From Niastella sp. OAS944 (GTDB lineage Bacteria > Bacteroidota > Bacteroidia > Chitinophagales > Chitinophagaceae): 64,000 nt of DNA. Where the stretch lies: assembly GCA_024809215.1 (NCBI GenBank), contig JANUBW010000004.1:575937-639936 (forward strand). The letters run 5' to 3'. Positions 28,701-37,102 of this stretch are shown here, piece after piece (within the stretch, counting starts at the first letter, position 1; each line of letters begins with the position of its first letter). The translations under genes were made by a program, and so were the position numbers. The notes under the pieces were generated by a model, which did no database searches, was not told the DNA's origin, and saw nothing but the letters and a program-made list of their open reading frames with translations.

Positions 28701-28925
28701 CAGGGTTTTTACGTTGGCCGGCGCCAGCAGTTCAAATTGTCCTGAAGCATTTGTGGTTACATTGTTTTTTGTATTTTTTATCAACACGGTGGCGCCTGCC
28801 AAAGGAGCGCCTTTTTCATCCGTTACGGTGCCGGTAACAGATTTTGACTGGGCAAATGTGATCTGGAAAACCAGTAGTAATAGGAAGCTGCACCATAGGT
28901 GTGGAAGCAATCGCCTTCTTCGCAT
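25776..28925 (-). CDS. SusC/RagA-family TonB-dependent transporter (1049 aa)
   Basis: Signal peptide (ending FAQS), a carboxypeptidase-regulatory-like domain (VTGTVTDEKGAPLAGATV, about 30-105), then the plug domain with VVVGYGTQKRSDVTGAV, RVAGVEV, LYIVDGVR and DASAAAIYGSAAAGGVIVVTTKKG. A 22-strand barrel follows, with LKLKNLQVGYTF and a final YSAGIDINF. It imports oligosaccharides across the outer membrane with energy from TonB. It is the first structural gene of the SusC-SusD-GH97 run. The upstream 391-bp gap contains repeats and no further gene. Confidence 0.95.
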   Translation of the reverse strand: MRRRRLLPHLWCSFLLLLVFQITFAQSKSVTGTVTDEKGAPLAGATVLIKNTKNNVTTNASGQFELLAPANVKTLVVSYVGYETREVAIPSGNLINVILKAADGNLDAIVVVGYGTQKRSDVTGAVGSVKGEAIRNMPVTNVTDAIQGRVAGVEVIKSSGSPDAGSTIIIRGLSSLHQPNPLYIVDGVRTNGDNLNVQDIATVDILKDASAAAIYGSAAAGGVIVVTTKKGASAKPTINFNARYGITKPKLISLLNKEQYIKLQNILHPQFFANATHTDTLADTDWTDALYRDASENNYNLSVAGSSPVVNYLLSGFYNKQTGIYKRNYSNIGGARINTDYKLTSFLKIGEQLAFSQRKTAPPVGSEAQLHNAPFRTLPIIPIKNANGTWGVVPGGYNGLQFGGPNPVGAMESADAINFKNNLQGNVFAEVKLPLHLTFRSNISYSYYEESQDYYQAAFDFGQVVNNVNSLTRTSIKSSQVLTNYVLTFDQSFGGHSINAIAGFEQIASKYRNIGAFQSYVGMPGYSFVQTTQSTATVSGKNDDNGLVKSFFGRLNYNYKSRYYLTGSIRQDANFTVFGPNKQKGVFGAFSAGWNISEENFFTPLKTTLSRLKLRGSYGTLGNSNIPPYTYVASYSSFTGPNALGSLSGANFTPGGPLDIGVTINSIPNPNLHWETVYETNLGVDGEAMNGKIYFTAEYYNRDTKDMLYALPVALSSGYTVPYFTNIGKVSSKGVDLLLGYRGKVSELSFDVSLNGGFNKNKVTDLSGIANDKLFDGYNYYSTGDAAFNVMSNQNITVTKAGLPFGSFYGYKVIGMFKTDAEAAASAQPNAKAGDLIFAHDDKNGKTLSPDDRQVIGNPNPKLVYGAAVRLNYKGFDASLLFNGVAGVDIFNGVKAYEMYPFSDGNTTSKVFGASFLGDNQLTAQPRLGVKNNDGSFTLDPNKNYTSVNSYFVEPGDYLKLKNLQVGYTFNAALLQKAGIKTARVFVMANNLFTITKYSGLDPELGSAFSAAAQSGFVGNAVGVTTRGLDAVSQYPQVRLYSAGIDINF

Positions 28926-29126
28926 AAACTGTTATTTTTTGAATTGGTTGAATTGAATAACTGACAAGCGAACTCAAAAAAAGAACAAGCGCAGGGCGAA
29001 AGCAAATTGTATAGCTAAAGTATAGGAAATATTGGCTAAAAAGCGATTATGCGGCTGCGTAAGTAATTTATCATCAAACCGTTATACACGTATATATTTA
29101 AGGAATATATATTCAAATAAAAGGGG

Positions 29127-29316
29127 GTTACAGGTTACATGGTGCAGGTTACAGGGCTTATATTCATAATGCTTTCCAAATTGCCGGCCGCGCAAATGTC
29201 CTGCAACCTGTACCCTGAAACCTGTAACTGTATTCTGCCTTTCCCGTAACCGCATTTGTATTTCCCTGCAACCTGTACCTTGAAACCTGTAACTGCATTA
29301 TGTCTTTCCCGGTAAC
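29127..29316. repeat. intergenic 65-bp direct repeat with inverted partial copy
   Basis: Two copies, at 29201-29250 and 29266-29316, are offset by 65 bp and nearly identical (CTGCAACCTGTACC(C/T)TGAAA, then CCTGTAACTG and a pyrimidine-rich tail). A partial inverted copy (GGTTACAGGTTACATGG and GTGCAGGTTACAGG) lies at 29127-29158. The second copy runs right up to the stop codon of the regulator gene. The rest of the 28926-29316 gap shows no frame. It looks like a dispersed intergenic repeat or a set of mRNA stems between the regulator and susC. Confidence 0.7.
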
Positions 29317-30948
29317 TTAATCAATCGTCTTTATCTGCATAATTCGCTTTTCAAACTCATCATTGGGCACTATTGATTTATTGCGAATGCGGGTTTTGTA
29401 GGTGTTGATGGTATTGATGGAGTACTGCAGAATATGAGCTATCTTTTCATTTTCATGAATACCCATGCGGGCCAGGGCAAAAATGCGCAGATCGGTATTG
29501 AGCAGTTCATTATCCTCCAGTTCAATGCGGTCTTCTTCCCTGAACAGTTCATTGAACTCGGCCACAAAATTGGGAAACAGTTTTAGAAAAGCCCGGTCGA
29601 AATGTTTCAGCAGTTCTTCCTTTTCCCTTTTCAGGTTGATATTATTTACCAGGAATTTTATTTCATCATATTTGCGTTCGGTAAGTTTTTGATCAACCGA
29701 TTTTTTGAACCGTTCTATCTTATCAAAGAATTCAGAGTTAACATTAAAGAAATAACCAATATACTCTTCTTTTATCTTGTTGGCGTCGTTTAGCTTTTCG
29801 TTGGTCTCGGACAAGCGCCGGTTTGCTTCCTGCATATTGCGATGCGCTTCTAAAATGGCATCCTGGGCTCGCTTTAATTTTTTCAATTGTTTGAATACAA
29901 TTATTATGAGGGTCACAACCAGCAACAGTAAAAAAGTGACCAGACCGGCATACCACAGCAATTTTGTTTTTTGCTGTTCCACCATGGCATATTTCTGCGC
30001 CTCTATCAACGGCAGTACATCACCAACCTGTACTTTACGTTGACGGGCGCCGAAAAACACCGCGTCGGAAAATGCCTGATTAATACACACCGATGCATTT
30101 TTAATATCGGCCCGCTTATATAATAAGGTAGAAAGAATAAAAGCCGCTGAAGTTTCCTTGGTACTGCTTTGCACATCGGCGATGGTGGCCCTGATAAGCA
30201 AAAGAATGGCACTATCGATATCGCCATTCTGAATATACAGGTCGCTTAGGGTGGAAGCTGTAATGGCAATCTGGTGTGGTGTAAGGCCGGAACGTGAAAG
30301 CAACACATCGAAATTTCGTTTGGCATCGGTGCGATTGCCCTTTTTTAATTCTTTCAAACCCTGGAAGTAAATATAGTCGTACCCGTTTTTATCCCAAATG
30401 GCCAGGGCTGAGTCGATGTACAGCGCGCCCTTTTCATTATAGCGCGGCGTATGGTATTGGTCTTTATCGTAATCACCCAGGTCGTAATAATATCTTCCCA
30501 TGAGGGCATAATATTCAGCGCGGCAACTATCGGGCACTACACTTATTTGAATTGAAGAAAGCGAATCGAGTGTTTCTTTATACATGCCCGATGAAAGCAG
30601 CGAGAAACCCATTTTGATACGGGCATAATTTATAAGGGCAGCATCGTTGAGGCGATGTGCCACTGCAAGCATTTTTTTGGCATAACCGTATGAGGAGTCG
30701 AACTGGTAAACACGGTAAGCGCTATACAGGTTTTCATATGCCCTGAACAAAGCCGGCAGATCGTTATTATTAGTAGCAGCCAGATCCTGTTTTACGACAT
30801 CGATGGCCGACTGCTTTTTCAGGTCGAACTCCTGGTCGTGCTGTAAAACCTCATTCAACCGGCTAAGGGAACGGGCAAGCGTATCCGTTTGAGCATTCAG
30901 GTTACAGAGCAGGAAAAGATAAGACAAAAGCAGGAAGAGCTTCTTCAT
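29317..30948 (-). CDS. membrane-bound TPR/HTH regulator of the DUF6377 type
   Basis: I prefer the start MKKLFLLLSYLFLLCNLNAQ at 30948, since it gives a clean signal peptide; the frame is open to 31008. Order: signal peptide, periplasmic TPR-like helices (about 25-330), one transmembrane segment (LLWYAGLVTFLLLLVVTLII), a coiled coil (AHRNMQEANRRLSETNEKL), and a C-terminal LuxR-like helix-turn-helix (MGIHENEKIAHILQYSINTINTYKTRIRNK). Proteins of this layout sense periplasmic signals and control adjacent Sus loci in Bacteroidota. It sits upstream of susC on the same strand, so it probably regulates the SusC-SusD-GH97 genes. The exact ligand is unknown. Confidence 0.85.
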   Translation of the reverse strand: MKKLFLLLSYLFLLCNLNAQTDTLARSLSRLNEVLQHDQEFDLKKQSAIDVVKQDLAATNNNDLPALFRAYENLYSAYRVYQFDSSYGYAKKMLAVAHRLNDAALINYARIKMGFSLLSSGMYKETLDSLSSIQISVVPDSCRAEYYALMGRYYYDLGDYDKDQYHTPRYNEKGALYIDSALAIWDKNGYDYIYFQGLKELKKGNRTDAKRNFDVLLSRSGLTPHQIAITASTLSDLYIQNGDIDSAILLLIRATIADVQSSTKETSAAFILSTLLYKRADIKNASVCINQAFSDAVFFGARQRKVQVGDVLPLIEAQKYAMVEQQKTKLLWYAGLVTFLLLLVVTLIIIVFKQLKKLKRAQDAILEAHRNMQEANRRLSETNEKLNDANKIKEEYIGYFFNVNSEFFDKIERFKKSVDQKLTERKYDEIKFLVNNINLKREKEELLKHFDRAFLKLFPNFVAEFNELFREEDRIELEDNELLNTDLRIFALARMGIHENEKIAHILQYSINTINTYKTRIRNKSIVPNDEFEKRIMQIKTID

Positions 30949-31122
30949 ATGCATCGTTCTGGTAATGGGGCTTTGATCAAAACTAAAGCAGAAAGGGAAC
31001 AAAACCAAATTAGCAGGCCGTTAGCTGTACTTTAAAACAAGCTATGGCTTAAAAGTATTTGATCTTTATCAATTTCCATCACCATTCTCATTTAAATTCC
31101 CCAAGGCTGCCATACATAACGG

Positions 31123-31171
31123 ATATTCGGAATAACTTTTGGGATCAAATAACAGAGCAATAACCGAATAT
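31123..31171. promoter_or_regulatory. inverted repeat ahead of the AbiC-like gene
   Basis: ATATTCGG (31123-31130) and CCGAATAT (31164-31171) are perfect 8-bp inverted arms 33 bp apart. The right arm ends one base before the ATG at 31173. It could be an operator or a stem that hides the start codon. No experiment supports it; the basis is symmetry and position alone. Confidence 0.3.
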
Positions 31172-31172
31172 T

Positions 31173-32258
31173 ATGCAAGACAAGAAAAAGAACTATAACA
31201 CCAACCTTACCCCGCTGATAATAGCGTTATTAGTACTGGCGGGTTTACTGTATGTTTTTGCACTCCTTGCACCCTTTTTATTTACCAGTAGGGCATCATT
31301 GAAATACTTCGACTTCAGAAACACCGGTCAAATTGGCGATACATTTGGCGGATTGATGAGCCCTTTTATCAATCTTTCGGCTGTAATAGTTACCGGACTG
31401 GCTTTTTACATGCAGTACAGGGCCAATAAGTTGCAGGTTGATATTTTCACCGACCAAATAAAACAAACAGAAAGGCAGTTTAAAAAGGAGCAGTTATACC
31501 AGGAAAAACAAAACAGGGTTCAGCAATTCGAAAGCCAGTTCTTTGAAATGCTTCGCTTACATAAAGAAAATGTTGATGAGCTCACTATAACGAGTGTTGT
31601 AAACGGGAAACAGGTCTCAAAACGACAGGCCTTTGTAACCATGGCCGATGAGTTTAAAGCGTTTTTAAGCTATATCAATTACGATCATCTGCCTTTCATA
31701 AATGAATACAAACACGCGTACGATATTTTTTTCTGGGGCTGGAACAGTGATTATATAGATATAGATTCATTATCTCATTCCTGGTCGGGCATAATAGAGG
31801 GACCAAACGACAGGGACTACTCACACCCCATTGACTTCAGGGAGTACAAAGGCTATTCAAGTTCGTTAGGGCACTATTTCAGGCATTTATTTTTAATGGT
31901 AAAATTTGTTGCTTATAGTGATGCCATAACCGACTACAACAGCAAGATGAAATATTTAAAAATACTAAGGGCCCAGTTAAGCAATCATGAACAGATCTTA
32001 CTTTTCTACAACTGGCTTAGTTCAAACTATGGTGGCGCCTGGGAAAATGAGGAAAATAAGTTTTTTACCGAGTATAAAATAATACATAATCTTTGGGTTG
32101 GTGAGCTATATCAAAATCAATATATAATAGATGCAGTAAATGAACTTATTGATAAGTACAATTCAAACCCAAAAGAAACGCCCTTATTTGAATTTCAGGG
32201 AAAAGATTTTGATTATAAAATGAAGAATGAGCACAAATCGCTTTCAGATCATTTTTAG
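31173..32258 (+). CDS. putative phage abortive infection protein, AbiC-like (361 aa)
   Basis: Two N-terminal transmembrane segments (LIIALLVLAGLLYVFALLAPF, about 15-38; SPFINLSAVIVTGLAFYMQY, about 64-83) enclose the family signature FDFRNTGQIGDTFGGL. A cytoplasmic coiled coil (FTDQIKQTERQFKKEQLYQ) and FESQFFEMLRLHKENV follow, then a helical domain with YFRHLFLMVKFV. This layout matches the putative AbiC-type phage resistance family (PF16872). It should act at the inner membrane and abort phage growth by an unknown mechanism. It stands alone, divergent from the DUF6377 regulator, with an inverted repeat just before its start. It is not part of a larger visible defence island. Confidence 0.8.
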   Translation: MQDKKKNYNTNLTPLIIALLVLAGLLYVFALLAPFLFTSRASLKYFDFRNTGQIGDTFGGLMSPFINLSAVIVTGLAFYMQYRANKLQVDIFTDQIKQTERQFKKEQLYQEKQNRVQQFESQFFEMLRLHKENVDELTITSVVNGKQVSKRQAFVTMADEFKAFLSYINYDHLPFINEYKHAYDIFFWGWNSDYIDIDSLSHSWSGIIEGPNDRDYSHPIDFREYKGYSSSLGHYFRHLFLMVKFVAYSDAITDYNSKMKYLKILRAQLSNHEQILLFYNWLSSNYGGAWENEENKFFTEYKIIHNLWVGELYQNQYIIDAVNELIDKYNSNPKETPLFEFQGKDFDYKMKNEHKSLSDHF

Positions 32259-32465
32259 ATGTGGGAAACTGTGATAATTCTGACAACCGTCAGGTCATTA
32301 CCACATATGACTTAATTGCCATACCTTCGGTTCCTGTTTCTCTTCCCCTCCTCTTGAAACTTTTGCAAAACTACATTTTATTAAATGTAATTTTTAAACC
32401 AATGGTTTGATCATTTACATAATTAGCCTCATTCACTTCATCATTCATACTTAAAATGATTAGTT

Positions 32466-33812
32466 ATGCCATTATTTTTAACAACTAATCGTAGTGTAAA
32501 ACTATTGTCAACCGTAATACTAATAGGCATACTGTGCAGCTGCCATAAAAGAGATCTTCCTTTTCCCCGGCCACAGGAAGAAGAGAACGCCGACGTGGTG
32601 TATGCCTGGTACAAATTTATAGCACAAACACAGCGGCCGGCCAATCCGCAACCAGTTGTAATATTGGCCAACAGAAATTTTGGTTTTATAGGTGTTGGGC
32701 TTTACGAAGCGGTTCGCCCCGGCGCTAAAGGATCGGCCAGTTTGTCTTCCTGGTTATACCAAATGCCAGCGATGCCGGAAGCTGACCTGAGCAAAGAATA
32801 TTTATGGAGCGAAAGCGCCAATGCAGCCCTCGCCAGTATGTTCAAATTATTCCTGGTAAACCTTACCGATGCCAATAAGGTAAGTATCGATTCAATGGAA
32901 AACGCTAACTACAATCGGTTCAGCACAGACAATTCAGATGCTGTACTTATGCGGTCACAGGCATTTGGGCGTGCCATTGCCGAAGCTATTTACAACTGGT
33001 CAACAACAGATAATTTCAATCTTTCCAATGTAGGTTATGTTCCGCCACCTGTTACACCTTCATCCTGGATTCCCACCCCGCCTGCCTTTGCTACGGTAGG
33101 TCCTTTCTTACAAAATTCAAGACCTTTTCTTGCGTATAGTCTTACAGCTATTGCTCCGCCACCCATTCCATTTTCAGAAGATAAATCATCATCATTCTAT
33201 AAAGCCAACAATGAAGTATATGAGATAGGCAAAAATTTAACCGATGAACGAAAAGCAATTGCCAACTGGTGGGCCGATGCAGGCGGAGCAGCTGTTGGCG
33301 TTCCGGCGCCTTATCATTTACTTTCCATTATTACCTGGGTGCAGGAAGACCGGAAGGCTAAATTGTTACAAGCTGCAGAAGTATATGCCAAAACAGGCAT
33401 TGGATTAAAGGATGGCGCCATAATTACATTCAGATCAAAATATCATTATAACCTCATAAGACCCATCACCTATATTCAACGGAATATAGATACCGCCTGG
33501 CAGTCTTATTTAGTTACACCGCCTTACCCCGACTATACCTCGGGCCTCGTTGGGCTTTACTCGCCTGTTATAAACGTATTGAAAAATGAGTATGGCGATA
33601 TTGATGTTACCGACAATACGTATGATTGGCGGGGCTTGCCTGCGCGCCACTTTACCTCTTTATCCAATTTACTTGATGAAGCAGCCGTTTCAAGAGTGTA
33701 TGCAGGTATTCACTACAGGTTTACCCAGGAAATTTCAATAAAACTGGGAAAACAGCTAGCCGATGAAATTGATGACATCAAATTATTACCAAACAAGTAT
33801 AAACATCCATAA
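32466..33812 (+). CDS. vanadium-haloperoxidase/PAP2-like lipoprotein lacking the catalytic His (448 aa)
   Basis: Lipoprotein signal (ILIGILCSC, probably Cys26), then an all-helical PAP2/vanadium haloperoxidase domain. The vanadate pocket is recognisable: K and R of KYHYNLIRP (spaced 7 as in the chloroperoxidase K353/R360), S and G of DYTSGL, and R and H of RVYAGIH (spaced 6 as in R490/H496). The residue after SG, which should be the catalytic His404, is Leu here. It therefore probably lost normal haloperoxidase chemistry, and may be a phosphatase-like or binding protein at the membrane. A bidirectional terminator follows. Confidence 0.8.
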   Translation: MPLFLTTNRSVKLLSTVILIGILCSCHKRDLPFPRPQEEENADVVYAWYKFIAQTQRPANPQPVVILANRNFGFIGVGLYEAVRPGAKGSASLSSWLYQMPAMPEADLSKEYLWSESANAALASMFKLFLVNLTDANKVSIDSMENANYNRFSTDNSDAVLMRSQAFGRAIAEAIYNWSTTDNFNLSNVGYVPPPVTPSSWIPTPPAFATVGPFLQNSRPFLAYSLTAIAPPPIPFSEDKSSSFYKANNEVYEIGKNLTDERKAIANWWADAGGAAVGVPAPYHLLSIITWVQEDRKAKLLQAAEVYAKTGIGLKDGAIITFRSKYHYNLIRPITYIQRNIDTAWQSYLVTPPYPDYTSGLVGLYSPVINVLKNEYGDIDVTDNTYDWRGLPARHFTSLSNLLDEAAVSRVYAGIHYRFTQEISIKLGKQLADEIDDIKLLPNKYKHP

Positions 33813-33817
33813 AGAAT

Positions 33818-33846
33818 AAACCCGCCAGGCACTACGCCGGCGGGTT
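33818..33846. terminator. bidirectional terminator between convergent genes
   Basis: AAACCCGCC (33818-33826) pairs with GGCGGGTTT (33838-33846), with an 11-nt loop. It lies between the stop codons of the convergent haloperoxidase-like gene (33812) and the DJ-1/PfpI gene (33862). The T and A runs at the stem base serve both directions. Confidence 0.85.
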
Positions 33847-33861
33847 TGTTTATAACGTTTA

Positions 33862-34572
33862 CTAAGCTAAAGCAGCTTCCTGCAGCCTGCCTGCATACTC
33901 AAGTAAAGTAGTAACAGCTAAAACAGACGAAGCAGGATTTTGACCGGTGATCAGTAATCCATCGCGGGTTACAAAAGGCATCCAGTCTTCGCCTTTTTGA
34001 AAATTGGCGCCAAGTTCTTTCAACATATCCTCCAAAAGGAAAGGAACAACTTCGGTCAGTTGCACAGCTTCTTCTTCTGTATTGGTAAAGGCGGCAACCC
34101 TTTTTCCTTTTATAAGCCATTCGCCGCTGTTTGACTTAACATTCTTTAAAGCTACCGGGGCATGACAAACCAACGCCACCGGTTTACCATTATTAATGAA
34201 TGACTCAATAAGTTTTATGGATTCTTTATTATCGGGAAGGTCCCACATGGGGCCGTGGCCGCCCGGATAAAAAATGGTATCAAAATCACTTTCCGACACC
34301 TCGCTCAGTGGTACTGTGTTGCTAAGTTTATTTTGCGTATCCTTATCGTTATAATACCTTATTGTGGCCTCTGTTCTGTTCTCAGGGAGATCACTTTTAG
34401 GATCGATGGGCGCCTGTCCGCCTTTGGGTGATGCAATAACAATTTCTTTTCCAAGATCATGAAACTTGTAATAGGGAGCGGCAAACTCCTCGATCCATAA
34501 GCCTGTTTTTTTGCCGGTATTGCCTAATTCATCATGAGAAGTGACAACGAACAGAACTTTGTTGATTTTCAT
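33862..34572 (-). CDS. DJ-1/PfpI family protein (type 1 glutamine amidotransferase-like, 236 aa)
   Basis: The domain fills the whole protein. Landmarks are VLFVVTSHDELGNTGKKTG, GLWIEEFAAPYYKF (the conserved Glu), IVIASPKGG, FYPGGHGPMWDL and the nucleophile elbow ALVCHAPVAL with Cys in the expected place. The Glu/Cys/His arrangement fits the Hsp31/glyoxalase III-like branch, which handles methylglyoxal damage or acts as a stress chaperone. There is no signal peptide, so it is cytoplasmic. It is a single gene, convergent with the haloperoxidase-like gene. The final activity (glyoxalase, deglycase or chaperone) cannot be chosen from sequence. Confidence 0.88.
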   Translation of the reverse strand: MKINKVLFVVTSHDELGNTGKKTGLWIEEFAAPYYKFHDLGKEIVIASPKGGQAPIDPKSDLPENRTEATIRYYNDKDTQNKLSNTVPLSEVSESDFDTIFYPGGHGPMWDLPDNKESIKLIESFINNGKPVALVCHAPVALKNVKSNSGEWLIKGKRVAAFTNTEEEAVQLTEVVPFLLEDMLKELGANFQKGEDWMPFVTRDGLLITGQNPASSVLAVTTLLEYAGRLQEAALA

Positions 34573-34812
34573 AATTTTTTAATTTAGAAGTGATGAAACT
34601 GCTACATATGAGACCAAACAGCTCACTTCTAAATAAGTTGGTATCCTTTTATAAAATCAGCCCTAAAAAATCATGATTGTAGTCATATATTTTTGAAAAC
34701 ATCAGTAATATACAATTATCCTTCATCCAATCTTTTGGGCACGTTATTTTCAGAAGTGAGTCTTTTTATAAAATTGCCGTTTTGTCGTATTCGTAGGAAG
34801 TAACATCCCGCT

Positions 34813-35730
34813 CTAAACAATAATGCAATCCCGGGTCTTCTTAACCACCTCCATCATCCATTCAATATTATCTACGGCTTTCAACTTACTTAAAAGTTCG
34901 GCGGGAATATTTTTGTAAAGAGCACCTGCTATTTGCCCGGCCAGCGATGCATTAGTATCGGTGTCGCCGCCGGCATCAATAATAGCTTTATACATATCGC
35001 GCAATCCGATCTTATGCACTTGTGTAGCCGCGAAGATGGCAAAAGGAATAGAGTTTACTACATAGCCATTATTACCTAGCTGTGCAATGGATTTTATATC
35101 AGCGCTGTTTTGAATGGCATTGATCTCAATCAGCCTGTCGCGAACCCGGGTATCGGGCAATTCGGAAATTATAAGGTCAAACAAATTATTTTCACCCCAC
35201 CAGGCACCTGAAATAATTGATTTAATACTTAGAAATATTGCCAGTGCCCCAACATACGCTTCATCATTGCGGTGAGTTATGCGGCAGGCATCTCTTATGT
35301 TTTGTCTTGAAATATTTGAAAAGAAGGCAAGAGGTGCAATTCGCATAGCGGCGCCATTACCAGCAGCATACTCCCCTTCACGGCCAACCTGGCTCCAATG
35401 TGCGCCAGCCTCCAATTCAATAATTGCCTTTAATGAACTGGCGCCAAGCCCTGTCAGCCTTTTCTCTTTATAATAACGCACAAACTTATTTGCCAATAGC
35501 GCCGCATCAAAATCACCGCCAGCGCAAAGCGCTTCGCAGGTAGCCATTGTTAGCTGGGTATCATCGGTAAAGGCCCATTTCTTTTCTGGCGCTTTTGGCG
35601 GGTATAAATAAAAAGTAGTTTTATTATCCGGAACGATCATATTTTCAAAACAACTGCCCCAGGCATCGCCTATGGCACCAGCTAACATGCAGGCTTCGAA
35701 TTGTTGTTTTAATTTATTCAGATCGTTCAT
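34813..35730 (-). CDS. ADP-ribosylglycohydrolase family protein (305 aa)
   Basis: The ADP-ribosylglycohydrolase (ARH/DraG) signatures are all present: GAIGDAWGS near the N-terminus, FTDDTQLT (metal-binding Thr-Asp-Asp), NGAAMRIAPLAFF, and DAGGDTDTNASLAGQIAGALY (second metal site). The enzyme should remove ADP-ribose from proteins, DNA or small molecules in the cytoplasm with Mg or Mn. The start overlaps the stop of the 169-aa gene upstream by 4 bp (ATGA-type), so the two are translationally coupled and probably act together. The natural substrate is unknown. Confidence 0.92.
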   Translation of the reverse strand: MNDLNKLKQQFEACMLAGAIGDAWGSCFENMIVPDNKTTFYLYPPKAPEKKWAFTDDTQLTMATCEALCAGGDFDAALLANKFVRYYKEKRLTGLGASSLKAIIELEAGAHWSQVGREGEYAAGNGAAMRIAPLAFFSNISRQNIRDACRITHRNDEAYVGALAIFLSIKSIISGAWWGENNLFDLIISELPDTRVRDRLIEINAIQNSADIKSIAQLGNNGYVVNSIPFAIFAATQVHKIGLRDMYKAIIDAGGDTDTNASLAGQIAGALYKNIPAELLSKLKAVDNIEWMMEVVKKTRDCIIV

Positions 35731-36236
35731 AATTCGAAACGAGGTAACTTTTCCAAAGCAGGCTCCCAGGTAAATCCCTGCTCAAGTTGGATGACCAAAT
35801 CGGCGAGCAGCGTAAGTGATTGATCGGATGTAGGATTTGATTCAACCACCCGGACCTTTATTGAAAAAAGGCATGTACTAAACGGGATCGCTATATCCCC
35901 GATATATAATACATGATCAGCTAAAGGTAGCTTCGCTAACGTACGTACAATATCAAATGGATTCCGCCTGAATACTTCTACCCCAATCAATTCACCATTT
36001 ACTCCTTCAATAATGCTACGATGATATTCTGTAAGCTCATTCACATTTTTAATGGTGGGAATATCGGGCGTTTCATCAAAATAGTTTATCGATACAGTAA
36101 TTGTGTCTTCTGGGTTTGTCCAGTATATTTCATTATCTCCCTTTTCCTTTCGCCAACCCAGGTCGGGTATGGAGATAGAATTGAAAGATATTTTATTTTT
36201 ATAGGTGTGAGACATGAAGAATAACATTGCAGTCAA
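35727..36236 (-). CDS. hypothetical protein coupled to the ADP-ribosylglycohydrolase (169 aa)
   Basis: A soluble protein of about 160 residues. Met8 (MSHTYKNKI, 36215) is an equally likely start, since the seven residues before it look unlike a protein N-terminus. The sequence is alternating beta/alpha (ISFNSISIPDLGWRKEKGDNEIYWTN, DTITVSINYF, DHVLYIGDIAIPFSTCLFSIKVRVVE). Its last 4 bp overlap the start of the ADP-ribosylglycohydrolase gene. No motif is recognised. From the coupling, it may be a partner, inhibitor or delivery factor for that enzyme. Confidence 0.7.
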   Translation of the reverse strand: MTAMLFFMSHTYKNKISFNSISIPDLGWRKEKGDNEIYWTNPEDTITVSINYFDETPDIPTIKNVNELTEYHRSIIEGVNGELIGVEVFRRNPFDIVRTLAKLPLADHVLYIGDIAIPFSTCLFSIKVRVVESNPTSDQSLTLLADLVIQLEQGFTWEPALEKLPRFEL

Positions 36237-36367
36237 ATATACACATCGGCCTTTAGATAAAGAAGGGATCGGCCAGGATAGAATTCTCCTGCTCGATCCC
36301 CCAATTACGTAAAAGTAATACAGCCGAAGTGATCATTAAATTTGCACCCAGGGAGCGAAACTAACCA

Positions 36368-37024
36368 TCACTTATTTTTTGCCGACTTCTCAGCTTTTGC
36401 TTTATCAACATACGTTTTGAACAACTGCCGCCAGTTACGGCCATTGTTATTCAGGTATTGCTCGCATTTGGTTTTGTAAATTTCAAAAATAGCCGAGATC
36501 TGTTTCATACTTTTATAGTCGATCGCCTGCTCACGCGCCTGTTTTAAATACTCAAGTATTTTGGACTCCTCTTCCGGCTTAAGATCTGGCACAATGGCCT
36601 TATAACCTTTAAGGGTAAAAGCCACTTTTCCGATGGTATATTGATCAAGTATGAATTCAACCTGCTCTGGCGTAAGGTCTTTGTTCAACGCATCCATCAG
36701 GTCTTTATGAACCGAGGCTGGCATCGCTGAATTGGCAATGATCTGCCGGTCGAGCTCAGACAGTTTGTTACCAGTAGCCGGATTAATACCAGCCGGAACC
36801 GTAGAAGCCGGATGCTCATTGTTCCAGTCGCGAACGGTTTTTAAATGGGTCCCCACAGCGGCCGTTACCCTTTTTTGCTTTTCAACATCTGTTAATTTCA
36901 AACCAGCTGTCCATTCAGCCGCTTTTTTCTCAATCTCCGCATTGGCTTTGGCAGAGTCTGTTTGCGCCAAACAAAACATGGGTAGCATAAGAAATAGCGC
37001 AATGGTAAATGGCAAACATTTCAT
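36368..37024 (-). CDS. DUF3826 domain protein, exported (218 aa)
   Basis: Signal peptide (MKCLPFTIALFLMLPMFCLAQ), then a helical, charged domain with KAAEWTAGLKLTDVEKQKRV, VRDWNNEHP, NKDLTPEQVEFILDQYTIGKV and AREQAIDYKSMKQISAIFEIYKTKCEQYL, which matches my memory of DUF3826 proteins of Bacteroidota. These proteins often accompany carbohydrate-utilisation genes, but their function is not known. It is single here, with no gene in tight linkage. It is probably periplasmic. Confidence 0.8.
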   Translation of the reverse strand: MKCLPFTIALFLMLPMFCLAQTDSAKANAEIEKKAAEWTAGLKLTDVEKQKRVTAAVGTHLKTVRDWNNEHPASTVPAGINPATGNKLSELDRQIIANSAMPASVHKDLMDALNKDLTPEQVEFILDQYTIGKVAFTLKGYKAIVPDLKPEEESKILEYLKQAREQAIDYKSMKQISAIFEIYKTKCEQYLNNNGRNWRQLFKTYVDKAKAEKSAKNK

Positions 37025-37102
37025 AATGGTAGTTATTTAAACATCCTTATGATGTATAATAACACCCCATGGTTGCAAAATAAAAGGCAAAAACATAATT
37101 AA

